The notes: a model not told the origin generated them from the sequence alone. 9,728 nucleotides of DNA from Alphaproteobacteria bacterium (GCA_022822125.1 JAJECF010000188.1:1-9728); one strand, 5' to 3'; positions 1 to 6,859 are shown, numbered from the stretch's first letter. A program made the numbers and translations.

Positions 1-488
1 GCGAAGCCGAGCAGCGCCTCGACGGCCTTCTGCAGCGCGGGCGAGCCCCGCACCCAGCCGATGCGCTTGCCCTTGAGGTCCGCCATCGTCTTCACGCCGG
101 TATCCTTGGCGACGGCGAAGGTGGTGCAGCCCTTGCCGCGGTTGAGCATGAGAAGACGGACGGGCGACGGTCCCCATTTCTCGCCGCCGAACGCGAAAAC
201 CGCCTCCTGCGCATAGACGCTGTCGGAGCCCGTAGCCGTGAACTGGGCCTTGCCGGCTTTCACGGGCGCGAGCCGCGCCACGTCGTTCTTGCCGGGGAGC
301 ACGCGAAGATTGACGTTGTAGCGCTTCTTCAGCATGCCGCCGACGGCGATCATCTGGCTGTAGCCGGTCGTACCGGTGTTGTAGGCCGTGGTCACGAGCG
401 TATCCGGCAGCTTGACCTCTCCGGCATGGCCGACGGAACCGCCCGCCAGGACGGCAAGCGCGGCAAGAAGTGTTGCGGTTCTTCTCAT
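1..488 (-). CDS. TAXI-family TRAP transporter solute receptor (N-terminal part, cut by window edge)
   Basis: Periplasmic substrate-binding subunit of a tripartite (TRAP) secondary transporter; TAXI receptors deliver organic acids or amino acids to a DctM/Q-like membrane unit. The reverse strand reads from an ATG at 488 with no stop to base 1, giving about 162 residues. Residues 1-22 form a signal peptide: MRRT, then an Ala/Leu-rich core, with a likely cleavage after GHA. The mature start contains YNTGTTGYSQMIAVGG (about residues 36-51), followed by a VLPGKNDVARL segment and GKAQFTATGSDSVYAQE, which match the way TAXI proteins begin. GGGAGG lies about 8 nt upstream of the ATG and supports the start. 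The C-terminal half and the expected membrane subunit would lie beyond base 1. The substrate cannot be told. Family assignment is by recognition of the sequence pattern. Confidence 0.85.
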   Translation of the reverse strand, partial: MRRTATLLAALAVLAGGSVGHAGEVKLPDTLVTTAYNTGTTGYSQMIAVGGMLKKRYNVNLRVLPGKNDVARLAPVKAGKAQFTATGSDSVYAQEAVFAFGGEKWGPSPVRLLMLNRGKGCTTFAVAKDTGVKTMADLKGKRIGWVRGSPALQKAVEALLGF

Positions 489-602
489 CTCTGGGACCTC
501 CCCCTGTCTGCGAGCCGATGCGCACGGCTCCCCGATAGACCGGGGACGGTCGCACTCCGCCATATCCGGGTCAAGACGCGCGAACCACGCAAGGCCGTGC
601 GG
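489..602 (-). promoter_or_regulatory. Intergenic region upstream of the TAXI receptor gene, with a small stem-loop
   Basis: This 114-base gap separates two minus-strand genes. It holds a perfect 6-bp inverted repeat, TCCCCG at 529-534 and CGGGGA at 541-546 with a 6-nt loop, and an overlapping alternative pairing, GAGCC at 512-516 with GGCTC at 526-530. There is no T-run after either stem on the minus strand, so an intrinsic terminator for the upstream flavoprotein gene is not supported. The gap must also hold any separate promoter of the TAXI gene, but I see no convincing -35/-10 pair. Confidence 0.25.
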
Positions 603-1268
603 TCAGGAAATCTCACGCGCCACGCGGTAGCGGCGCACATGGTCCGGCACGGCCGTCTCCGGGTCCTGGCGCTCGTCGGGGATCGGCTCACCCGGCGTCT
701 TCGGAGCGAAGGGGATGACGCCGGCCCAGACCGGGTGGCCGTAATCCTCCTCGTCATCGACGGGACCGCCGGCGCGCACCTTGGCCGCTGCCTCGTCTAT
801 GGGCATGCCGAGGATGGTCGTCGCCTTGATTTCCTGCTCGTTGATCTCGCGAAGCTGCTCCCAGCGGCCGGGGAACATCTGCTCTACGAAGATACGCATG
901 CGCTCGACCTTGCTCTCGCGCCCGGTGACCTTGCGCGCCGTGCCGAACAGCATGGCGGAGCGGTAATTGACCGAGTGGTGCATGCCCGAGCGCGCCAGCA
1001 CGAGGCCGTCCAGCTCCGAGACCGTCAGGCAGACCTCGTAGCCCGCGGACTTGCGCAGCATCCGGCTCGCCGAGGACCCGTGCCAGTAGATATGATCGCC
1101 TTCCCGCCAGTAGAGCGTCGGCGTGACCACCGGGGCCCCGTCCAGCACATAGCCGACATGCGCCAGCAGGCAGGCGTCCAGAATTTCGTAGAGGCTTTCC
1201 TTGTCGTAGCGCCCGCGCTCATATTTGCGGCGGAGACGCGAACGATTGCTGGGAGCGGTGGTGCGCAC
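603..1268 (-). CDS. Pyridoxamine 5'-phosphate oxidase family (FMN split-barrel, NimA-like) protein
   Basis: A 221-residue cytoplasmic flavin-binding split-barrel protein of the type often annotated pyridoxamine 5'-phosphate oxidase family or nitroimidazole-resistance (NimA) like. Visible signature elements are RKYERGRYD (14-22), ILDACLLAHVGYV (29-41), PVVTPTLYWREGD (46-58), YWHGSSASRM (61-70), CLTVSELDGLVLARS (80-94) and HHSVNYRS (97-104), the usual FMN-contact and core strands of this family. The C-terminal third (about 150-221) carries IKATTILGMPIDEAAAKVR and VWAGVIP, also typical. The start codon is GTG at 1268, preceded by AGGAAAGGA about 9 nt upstream. A real PdxH role in vitamin B6 synthesis is unlikely because the sequence lacks the PdxH-type C-terminus; most relatives have no proven substrate. 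The gene is divergent from the MNT-HEPN gene. Confidence 0.88.
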   Translation of the reverse strand: MRTTAPSNRSRLRRKYERGRYDKESLYEILDACLLAHVGYVLDGAPVVTPTLYWREGDHIYWHGSSASRMLRKSAGYEVCLTVSELDGLVLARSGMHHSVNYRSAMLFGTARKVTGRESKVERMRIFVEQMFPGRWEQLREINEQEIKATTILGMPIDEAAAKVRAGGPVDDEEDYGHPVWAGVIPFAPKTPGEPIPDERQDPETAVPDHVRRYRVAREIS

Positions 1269-1305
1269 GGGGCCTTGTCCTTTCCTGAGAGCCTCGGTTC
1301 CGGCT

Positions 1306-1336
1306 ATGTTACGCGCCGCTCATCGGCTCCGGTCAA
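1306..1336 (-). promoter_or_regulatory. Possible sigma70-like promoter for the FMN split-barrel gene
   Basis: On the minus strand TTGACC (complement of 1331-1336) is followed after 19 nt by TAACAT (complement of 1306-1311). It lies about 38 nt upstream of the GTG start at 1268. The -35 is good, but the spacer is long and the -10 imperfect; a shifted -10 (CGTAAC) gives a 17-nt spacer. Position and orientation are sensible, but this is pattern matching only. Confidence 0.3.
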
Positions 1337-1395
1337 GCCCGGCTGCTGCCCTACTCCTTGAAAACAGGGCCGCAATTGCCCGAAACTGCGCCTGG

Positions 1396-1424
1396 CGTGA
1401 CAAAACGGGAACTCGCCCGTGACA
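1396..1424 (+). repeat. CGTGACA direct repeat flanking an ACGGG/CCCGT inverted repeat, upstream of the MNT-HEPN gene
   Basis: CGTGACA occurs at 1396-1402 and again at 1418-1424, a 22-bp period (about two helical turns). Between and partly inside them lies the inverted repeat ACGGG (1405-1409) / CCCGT (1416-1420) with a 6-nt loop. The arrangement resembles an operator, or a hairpin that would hide the most upstream possible start codon (GTG 1419). It is seen directly; any regulatory role is inference, and repeats this short can arise by chance. Confidence 0.3.
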
Positions 1425-1444
1425 GTTGCAAGAATGCCTGCCCC

Positions 1445-1460
1445 AGGGGAGCACGTGGTG
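1445..1460 (+). promoter_or_regulatory. Ribosome binding site deciding the MNT-HEPN start
   Basis: AGGGGAG at 1445-1451 sits 6 nt before GTG at 1458. The two more upstream in-frame starts are less well served: GTG 1419 has only GGGA 8 nt upstream, and ATG 1434 has no recognisable Shine-Dalgarno. I therefore prefer 1458. Confidence 0.5.
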
Positions 1461-2408
1461 TCGGCTCCAGTGCCGCCGGCCTTGCGGCGCGCTGCGGAAA
1501 GGGCGGTGCGCGCGGACCCCGACATTCTGGCCGTCGTGCTGTTCGGCTCCCGCGCGCGCGGCGACCACCGGGACGACAGCGACTGGGACCTCGCCTTCCT
1601 GACCGCCGGCGGAGCGACGGACCGCCGGGCGCCGGAGGAGTTCCGGGCTCCCGGCGGCCTCGATCTCGATTGTCTCCGGATCCCGGTCGGCGAACTGGCG
1701 CGCAAGGCGAATGCCCTCGCCCATATCTCCTGCCCGATCGTGCGCGAGGGCCGTCTCGTCGCCGGCGTCTGGGAGCGGCCGAAACCGGGAGGAAAGCCGG
1801 CGATGGAACCGGAGGAATACGGGAATTTTATCGGCAATGCCGTCGACTCGCTCAATCGGGCAGCGGGAGAGGCAGCCGGTCTGCCGCATGCCCGCGGGCC
1901 CTTCTGGGACGGTATCGCCTGCAAAAACCTCGTCCGGTTCAGCGCCGATGCGGCGGAATATCTGGCGAAGGCCATTCTGGGGCGTATCGGCATCGAATTC
2001 CGCAAGACCCACGACCTTGAGGAGCTTGCGGGCCTGTTCGGCGCAGCGCATCCGGAACTCGGCGACAGGATCCGCGCACTGAACGGCAGCAGCGGGCGCG
2101 ACCATGTGGCGGCCTATGCCGCCGATTATTCGCCGGAGGACTGCCGCCGGGCGATGGACAGGCTCGCCGGCGCAGGCGGGCTGCTGGCGGAGGAGCTGCG
2201 CGCAGCGGATATCAGGTTCGCCGCGCTCGCCGAAGAACTGGCCGCCGCGGCGTCCGGCATGCTGTCCGACTGCGCGACGGCCTTGCGGAAGGCCGGCGAA
2301 ACCGCCGCCGTTCCGGACGGCTCCGCCGCCGCAATCGTCATCGGCGCCCGCCCCGGCCTCGCGGATGCGCTGGCGGCGGCCGCAGCGGATTTACGCAGGA
2401 TCGGGTGA
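1458..2408 (+). CDS. Single-chain MNT nucleotidyltransferase-HEPN domain protein
   Basis: This protein has 316 residues from the GTG at 1458, or 329 from GTG 1419. The N-terminal domain is a minimal nucleotidyltransferase: LFGSRARGD, then DSDWDL, gives the GS-X10-DXD motif (G30, S31, D42, D44), and LDLDCLRI supplies the third acidic residue (D69 or D71). MNT enzymes of the MntA type transfer nucleotides to a HEPN partner or to other acceptors. Residues about 118-230 look like a HEPN helical bundle, with AAEYLAKAIL (165-174) and FRKTHDLEEL (181-190). The classic HEPN ribonuclease motif R-x4-6-H is not seen; the local spacing is R182-x2-H185, so RNase toxin activity is doubtful. Residues about 235-316 form an Ala/Leu-rich, probably helical tail that I cannot assign. 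MntA and HepT are usually two genes; here they are one chain. It could also be a substrate-modifying transferase of the kanamycin-nucleotidyltransferase type. It converges on the SMP-30 gene with a 20-base gap. Confidence 0.8.
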   Translation: MSAPVPPALRRAAERAVRADPDILAVVLFGSRARGDHRDDSDWDLAFLTAGGATDRRAPEEFRAPGGLDLDCLRIPVGELARKANALAHISCPIVREGRLVAGVWERPKPGGKPAMEPEEYGNFIGNAVDSLNRAAGEAAGLPHARGPFWDGIACKNLVRFSADAAEYLAKAILGRIGIEFRKTHDLEELAGLFGAAHPELGDRIRALNGSSGRDHVAAYAADYSPEDCRRAMDRLAGAGGLLAEELRAADIRFAALAEELAAAASGMLSDCATALRKAGETAAVPDGSAAAIVIGARPGLADALAAAAADLRRIG

Positions 2409-2428
2409 GGGTGGCGTCCGCCCGCGAC

Positions 2429-3283
2429 TCACTCCGGTAATTGCACCCGGCAGTCGGCCAGCGGCAGGCCGGGCGTTTCGGTGCGGGTGCGGAAGACGGC
2501 GCCGCAATTCTCGTGCGGGCCGCCGCGCGAGCCGGTGACGATATAGAGGTCGCGGAGATCGGCGCCGCCGAAACATACGCTGGTGACCATCGGCAGCGGC
2601 ACCGGGATCGACCGGATTTCCTCACCCTCGGGCGAGAAGACCGCCACCCGCCCGCCATGCGCGAGCGCCGCCCAGACCGTGCCGTCCGTCGCCACGGCCA
2701 AGCCGTCCGGCACGTCGCCCGGTATTCGCGCGAAGACGCGCCAGGGGGAGACGCCGCCCGCCTCGTCCACGTCATAAACACGGATGATCTCCGCGCGCGC
2801 ATCCGAGTGGTAGAGCCGCGCGCCGTCCGGCGAAAAGCCCATGCCGTTGGTGAGCATCACCCCGTCCGAGAGCGTATGCGCGCTGCCGTCAAGATCGACC
2901 CGGTGCAGATGGCCCGGCCGCGGCTCCTCGCCGCCGAATACCCGGAAAGCGAGCGAGCCCGCCCAGAGCCTGCCCTGGGGGTCGGTCGTGAAATCGTTGA
3001 AGCCGATGGCATGCTCGGTCACATCATTGTCGAGCAGCACCCGGCTCGGGCCGCCGGCGAAGCTTTTGAAGGCAAGATTGCGTCCGCCGACCACCAGTCC
3101 GCCGGCCTCGTGCAACGCCATGCCGCCTATGCCGCGGCGGTGCGGGAACTGCACCGAGACGCCGCCGTCCGCGTCCAGGCGGAACACGCCCCCGTTCGGC
3201 ACGTCGGAATAGTACAGGCACTGCCGGGCGGCGTCCCAGACAGGCCCTTCGATCAGGCCGTAGCCGGTCGCCAATTCTTCCAT
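2429..3283 (-). CDS. SMP-30/gluconolactonase/LRE family protein
   Basis: A six-bladed beta-propeller hydrolase of 284 residues that, in this family, uses one divalent metal to open sugar or other lactones. From the ATG at 3283, LIEGPVWD gives metal ligand E12, GFNDFTTDPQGRLWAGS gives substrate-side N96, LTNGMGFSPDGARLYHSD gives ligand N146 and VPDGLAVATDGTVWAAL gives ligand D193. These match the Glu/Asn/Asp metal site known for SMP-30 and gluconolactonases. An upstream ATG at 3319 (296 residues) would add [12 protein letters not shown], which resembles no family start and lies wholly inside gpt. The 3283 ATG lies 1 nt after the gpt stop (TAGcATG), with G-rich sequence just upstream, so translational coupling is likely. 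The true lactone is unknown. The protein is cytoplasmic: no signal peptide is visible. Confidence 0.9.
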   Translation of the reverse strand: MEELATGYGLIEGPVWDAARQCLYYSDVPNGGVFRLDADGGVSVQFPHRRGIGGMALHEAGGLVVGGRNLAFKSFAGGPSRVLLDNDVTEHAIGFNDFTTDPQGRLWAGSLAFRVFGGEEPRPGHLHRVDLDGSAHTLSDGVMLTNGMGFSPDGARLYHSDARAEIIRVYDVDEAGGVSPWRVFARIPGDVPDGLAVATDGTVWAALAHGGRVAVFSPEGEEIRSIPVPLPMVTSVCFGGADLRDLYIVTGSRGGPHENCGAVFRTRTETPGLPLADCRVQLPE

Positions 3284-3284
3284 G

Positions 3285-3743
3285 CTACCCGGCCCGCAAG
3301 CCGATGGGCACGCCGTCATCCCAGGGAAAGACGATCCAGGTGTCCTGGCTCACCTGGGTGATCGTGGTATCGACCATCGGGCGCCCGGCGGGCTTCGCAT
3401 AGACGGTCGCGAAATGCGCCCTGGGCAGCATGGCGCGCACGATCCGGGCCGTGACGCCGGTATCCACCAGGTCGTCCACGATCAGCAGGCCCTCGCCATC
3501 CTCGCCTTCCAGCGCCTTCAGCACCACCGGATCGCGCTGGTCGCGGTCGTCATAGGAGGAGATGCAAACGGTGTCGACGAAGCGCAACTCCAGCTCCCGC
3601 GCCACAATGGCGGCCGGCACGAGGCCGCCCCGCGCGATGCCGACAATGCCCCGGAAGGGGCCCGCCTCGCTCAGCCGCCAGGCGAGTGCGCGCGTGTCGC
3701 GGTGCAGCTCGTCCCAGGTGACGGGAAAGGACTTCTGCACCAT
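3285..3743 (-). CDS. gpt: Xanthine-guanine phosphoribosyltransferase
   Basis: This enzyme salvages purines by joining guanine, xanthine or hypoxanthine to PRPP, giving GMP, XMP or IMP. The 152-residue length equals that of the E. coli enzyme, and the sequence resembles it throughout: VTWDELH near the start, [11 protein letters not shown] (35-45) with the RGG loop, [10 protein letters not shown] (56-65), the PRPP-binding loop [11 protein letters not shown] (86-96) with D90, D91 and D94, YAKPAGRP (115-122) with base-contacting K117, and [10 protein letters not shown] (133-142) with W136. The ATG at 3743 follows directly on the TAG of the acyl-CoA dehydrogenase gene (TAGATG, 0 nt), with GGGG about 6 nt upstream inside that gene. 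Its stop is 1 nt from the SMP-30 start. The unusual aspect is its place between two catabolic genes. Confidence 0.97.
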   Translation of the reverse strand: MVQKSFPVTWDELHRDTRALAWRLSEAGPFRGIVGIARGGLVPAAIVARELELRFVDTVCISSYDDRDQRDPVVLKALEGEDGEGLLIVDDLVDTGVTARIVRAMLPRAHFATVYAKPAGRPMVDTTITQVSQDTWIVFPWDDGVPIGLRAG

Positions 3744-4937
3744 CTAGAGCCCCAATTGATGCTTGGCGACGATGTTGCGCTGGATCTCGTTGGATCCGGA
3801 ATAGATCGAAGCGGCGCGCAGGAAGAGATAGCCCGGCAGGAGGCCGTTAAAGGCCTCGTCGCCGACCGGCTCCTCGTTCCAGCCGTGGCGGAGCGCATTC
3901 ACATCCATGGGCAGCGCATAGTAGCCGGCGGCCTCCACGCCCAGCTCCGAGATCGCCTGCTGCACCTCGCTGCGCCTGATCTTTATCATCGAGGTGAGCG
4001 CGCCCAACTCCCGGTCCGCCGAATAGGCGGCCAGCGCCCGCAGCATCACCTGCTCGACCGAGAGAAGCTGGATTTCGATATCCGCGCAGCGCCGCCGGAA
4101 ATCCGCATCGTCGATCAGCCGGCCGCCGTCCGAGGCTTCCCCGGCGGCGATGTCCCTGACGCGCTTCAGCGCCGTCTTGAGTTCGCCCACGCCGCCGCCG
4201 CTCATGCGCTCGTGCTGGAGCAGGTATTTGGCGATCGTCCAGCCGCGGCCCTCCTCGCCCACCAGGCTGGAGGACGCCGGCACGCGCACATCCGTGAAGA
4301 AAGTCTCGTTCACATGCCGCAGGCCGTTCATGGTGACGATCGGCCGGACCTCGATGCCGGGCACCGTCATCGGGAAGATGAGGAAGGAGATGCCGTCCTG
4401 CTTTTTTGCCTCGTCGCTTGTGCGCACCAGGCAGAAGATCCAGTCGGCATGGTGGGCGAGCGAGGTCCAGATCTTCTGGCCGTTGATGACATAATCGTCG
4501 CCGTCGCGCGCCGCGCGGGTTTTGAGGGAGGCCAGGTCCGACCCGGAACCGGGCTCGGAATAGCCCTGGCACCAGACGCGCTCGCCGGAGAGGATTTTCG
4601 GCAGATGCCCGGCCTTCTGTTCTTCGGACCCGAAGGCCATCAGCACCGGGCCGACCATACCGAGGCCGAAGCCGGAAAGGCGCGGTGCGCCCGCCAGCCC
4701 GGCCTCCTCGTCGAAAATGTAGCGCTGCGCCGGCGTCCAACCGGCGCCGCCATGCTCCTCCGGCCAGGTCGGCGCCACCCAGCCGCGCTCGTAAAGCGCG
4801 CGGTGCCAGCGCATGTAATCGTCCTTGGCGATCTCCATGCCGGAGACGACCTTGTGCCGCACATCCGGTGGCAGCTTGTCGCGAATGAAGGTGCGCACCT
4901 CCGTGCGGAAGTCTTCCTCGGCCCGGCTGAATTGCAT
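3744..4937 (-). CDS. Acyl-CoA dehydrogenase family protein
   Basis: An FAD-dependent enzyme that desaturates an acyl-CoA at C2-C3 and passes electrons to ETF; its 397 residues are full length for the family. The N-terminal helical domain begins MQFSRAEEDFRTEVRTFI. The middle domain has the signature WCQGYSEPGSGSDLASL (122-138), INGQKIWTS (151-159) and NETFFTDVRVP (210-220). The C-terminal helical domain ends with IYSGSNEIQRNIVAKHQLGL. The position of the medium-chain enzyme's catalytic Glu, just before the conserved Gly, is Ser380 here. E243 in LLQHERMSGGG lies where isovaleryl-CoA and long-chain dehydrogenases keep theirs, so E243 is the likely base. Overall style resembles the actinobacterial FadE and PimC-like group, so the substrate may be a branched, cyclic or dicarboxylic acyl-CoA (inference). 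AGGGGGAG lies 5 nt before the ATG. It is first or second in the block that continues into gpt. Confidence 0.93.
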   Translation of the reverse strand: MQFSRAEEDFRTEVRTFIRDKLPPDVRHKVVSGMEIAKDDYMRWHRALYERGWVAPTWPEEHGGAGWTPAQRYIFDEEAGLAGAPRLSGFGLGMVGPVLMAFGSEEQKAGHLPKILSGERVWCQGYSEPGSGSDLASLKTRAARDGDDYVINGQKIWTSLAHHADWIFCLVRTSDEAKKQDGISFLIFPMTVPGIEVRPIVTMNGLRHVNETFFTDVRVPASSSLVGEEGRGWTIAKYLLQHERMSGGGVGELKTALKRVRDIAAGEASDGGRLIDDADFRRRCADIEIQLLSVEQVMLRALAAYSADRELGALTSMIKIRRSEVQQAISELGVEAAGYYALPMDVNALRHGWNEEPVGDEAFNGLLPGYLFLRAASIYSGSNEIQRNIVAKHQLGL

Positions 4938-4970
4938 CGGCGCTCCCCCTGTTGCCGTTGCCGCGAGAGC

Positions 4971-5888
4971 CTAAGCGCGCGCCAGGGCGGCGACAAGGGC
5001 GAGCGCGGCCTTCATCTCCCGGTGCAGGTCCCGGGCCTCGTCCACCGGGTCCTCGGCAATGCCGGGCAGGATGGGGCGGCGGGTATGCAGCTTGACCAGC
5101 GCGCCGGTGTCGACAAGCCCCAGTTCGGCCGATGCGGCGTCGGCCGCCTTGCACAGAGCCGCCAGCGCCGCCGCGAGTTCGGGCCGGGCGAGCCGGGCGG
5201 CGTCCTCCGGGGCCGTCGCCCACACCTCCAGCGCGCCCGACTCGCGCCGGCGCAATTCCGGCATTTCGGCGCTGAGGTCGGCCAACCAGCCCATCGCCGC
5301 GCCCCGGTCGGTGACGGCGAAGGCCGCGCCGGTGGCGGGCGGCAGGCCGTCCACGACCAGCACCGCGCCCCGGAACACTTCCTTCACCTTGCCGCTCGTT
5401 ACCAGCGATTCGAGTTTCGCCGGGCCGCCTCTTGTCAGCGCGGCGCGGGCATAGCCGAAGGGCAGGCCGTCATGGTCGCCGCGCACAAGGTCGCCGCCGG
5501 TATAGTCCGACCATCGGCCGAACAGGCGCGAGCGCGCCAGCATGTCCTCCGCGATGCGCCCGCCCGGCAGATAGTCGAAGTCGCCGAGCGTTTGCAGCAC
5601 CAGAGGCGCGAGCGCGCTCTTCTCGCTCAGGAGCTGGCTGCGGGACGGCGCGAGCGCCCAGACCAGCATCGCCGCGAAGGAGGCGGCGCCGACCACGACG
5701 AGAAGCTGGAACCGGCTCTCTCCCATACGCCATTCGCCGGCCCAGGCGAGCAGCAGCGCCAGCCCGAAGGAGAGCCCGACCGCCAGCGCCGCGAACCCCC
5801 GCTGCCGGAGCGCCCGGTCGGTCGTCGCCCGTCGCTCCCGCACAAGCGCCGCCGCCTCGCGCACCTCTTGCGCCGAAAGCACGGTCAT
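4971..5888 (-). CDS. DUF3137-like membrane protein
   Basis: A 305-residue protein of unknown function. An N-terminal cytoplasmic helix rich in Arg/Glu (about 5-30) is followed by two membrane segments, about 32-50 (AALAVGLSFGLALLLAW) and 60-79 (FQLLVVVGAASFAAMLVWAL), separated by a short loop. The soluble C-terminal part has the pattern I associate with DUF3137: FDYLPGGRIAEDMLARSRLF (104-123), SDYTGGDLVRG (127-137) and VFRGAVLVVDG (171-181). The Shine-Dalgarno before the ATG at 5888 is poor (GCGCCCCG). Its stop lies 33 nt upstream of the acyl-CoA dehydrogenase start, so it may head the same transcript, but the acyl-CoA dehydrogenase has its own strong Shine-Dalgarno. Membrane topology is inferred from hydrophobicity read by eye. 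The family name is moderately secure; no activity is known to me. Confidence 0.75.
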   Translation of the reverse strand: MTVLSAQEVREAAALVRERRATTDRALRQRGFAALAVGLSFGLALLLAWAGEWRMGESRFQLLVVVGAASFAAMLVWALAPSRSQLLSEKSALAPLVLQTLGDFDYLPGGRIAEDMLARSRLFGRWSDYTGGDLVRGDHDGLPFGYARAALTRGGPAKLESLVTSGKVKEVFRGAVLVVDGLPPATGAAFAVTDRGAAMGWLADLSAEMPELRRRESGALEVWATAPEDAARLARPELAAALAALCKAADAASAELGLVDTGALVKLHTRRPILPGIAEDPVDEARDLHREMKAALALVAALARA

Positions 5889-5938
5889 CGGGGCGCGGAC
5901 TGTCGATGGCCTGTCATGCCTTCAGGATAGCGGTTCCG

Positions 5939-5969
5939 CGCCTGCGCCTCGACCTTGCCCGCGCAGGCG
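5939..5969 (-). terminator. Strong stem-loop just downstream of abiEii (possible terminator)
   Basis: CGCCTGCGC (5939-5947) and GCGCAGGCG (5961-5969) form a perfect 9-bp GC-rich inverted repeat with a 13-nt loop, beginning 9 nt after the abiEii stop codon on the minus strand. No T-run follows the stem, so it is not a canonical intrinsic terminator. It may still shield the 3' end of the abiE mRNA or separate it from the DUF3137-like gene. The stem is seen directly; the role is inferred. Confidence 0.4.
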
Positions 5970-5977
5970 AACGGAAG

Positions 5978-6859
5978 TTATCGGCGCAGCGCCTCCGCGG
6001 CTCCGCTCAACAGCATGCCCGTCTCCTGCGCCAGCAGTGCCAGATAGTCGGGATTGTCTAGCGTCCGTTGCGCCGCTTCCCTTTGCAGGAAACGCCTCAT
6101 TTCGGCGCTGAAGGCCGGCGAGTGCAGGATATCTTCGGACCTGTCGGCCGCCCGCTCCAGCCAGTCGATGGGGATGCGGTGGTCCCCGAGCTTCGCCCGC
6201 AGCAGGTCCACGCGAACGGGCGTGTTCCTCATTCGCAGCCAGCGCATGTCCCAGATGTCCCGGTAGCGCGGACGAGTCCGCGTCGCGACCGATGCCGGGA
6301 AGGCGGCGAGCTTGCTGGCCAGGATCTCCTCCCGGCTCTGGACGGCAACGAGCATGTCGAGAACAGGCAGGACCTCGTAATTGCGGGCGATTTCGCGAAC
6401 CTCCCGCGTATGGCTCGGCGCGTTGTCGATGTCCAGCTTGACCCTCAGGCCGGGACTGCCGCGCCGACCGGAGGGCGGTCGGATGTTTATCCTCCAGGAG
6501 GAAACGCTGACGCCGGCGGAAAGGGCGCGGCCGCCCGGTTCCTTCGGCGGCGTCACGGCAGCGTCGAGACCGCAGCGCTCCGAGAGGCCGTCCTTCAGCG
6601 CCTCGGCCAGTCCCGTCATCTGCGCCGGCGAGAAGTCCGGCCCGCCCGAAAAGTCCAAGTCTTCGCTGAAGCGCGGCGCTCCGTGGCACAGCCTCAGGCA
6701 TGTGCCGCCCTGGAATATCAGCCCGTCGAGGAAGCGATGGCGTTCCAGAATGAACAGCAGTTCGTAATGCAGCAGTTCCTTTTCGACGACCGGGCGCAGC
6801 CCTTGCAGGCCGCCGTCCTCCATGACGGTATCGACAAGATATGAGAAGTCCCGCTTCAC
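5978..6859 (-). CDS. abiEii: AbiEii-type nucleotidyltransferase toxin (type IV toxin-antitoxin)
   Basis: Toxin of an AbiE system: AbiEii proteins are DNA polymerase beta-like nucleotidyltransferases that stop growth and, in characterised systems, abort phage infection. In 293 residues the family motifs are all visible: IFQGGTCLRLCHGAPRFSEDLDF (split as IFQGGTCLRL 48-57 and RFSEDLDF 63-70) with catalytic D67 and D69, RVKLDID (139-145) with D143, SREEILASKLAAF (175-187) with K183, and RYRDIWDM (198-205). The start is GTG at 6859, overlapping the abiEi stop by 4 nt (GTGA), as is common for this pair. No key residue appears lost, so the toxin is probably active. The gene is somewhat less GC-rich in feel than its neighbours, consistent with transfer, but I have not computed this. 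Phage protection by this copy is an inference. Confidence 0.93.
   Translation of the reverse strand: MKRDFSYLVDTVMEDGGLQGLRPVVEKELLHYELLFILERHRFLDGLIFQGGTCLRLCHGAPRFSEDLDFSGGPDFSPAQMTGLAEALKDGLSERCGLDAAVTPPKEPGGRALSAGVSVSSWRINIRPPSGRRGSPGLRVKLDIDNAPSHTREVREIARNYEVLPVLDMLVAVQSREEILASKLAAFPASVATRTRPRYRDIWDMRWLRMRNTPVRVDLLRAKLGDHRIPIDWLERAADRSEDILHSPAFSAEMRRFLQREAAQRTLDNPDYLALLAQETGMLLSGAAEALRR

Noticed and set aside
426..1361. 311-codon plus-strand frame antisense to the FMN split-barrel gene
   Set aside because: Low-complexity Arg/Ala/His-rich translation; the minus-strand gene has clear family motifs.
2409..2428. GGCG/CGCC mini-hairpin between the convergent MNT-HEPN and SMP-30 genes as a bidirectional terminator
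   Set aside because: Only 4 bp of stem with a 2-nt loop and no T-run on either strand.
3282..5930. 882-codon open frame on the plus strand, antisense to gpt, the acyl-CoA dehydrogenase and the DUF3137-like gene
   Set aside because: Its product is rich in Arg, His, Gly, Ala and Pro with no domain pattern, it opposes three well-recognised genes, and long antisense frames are expected from high-GC codon bias.
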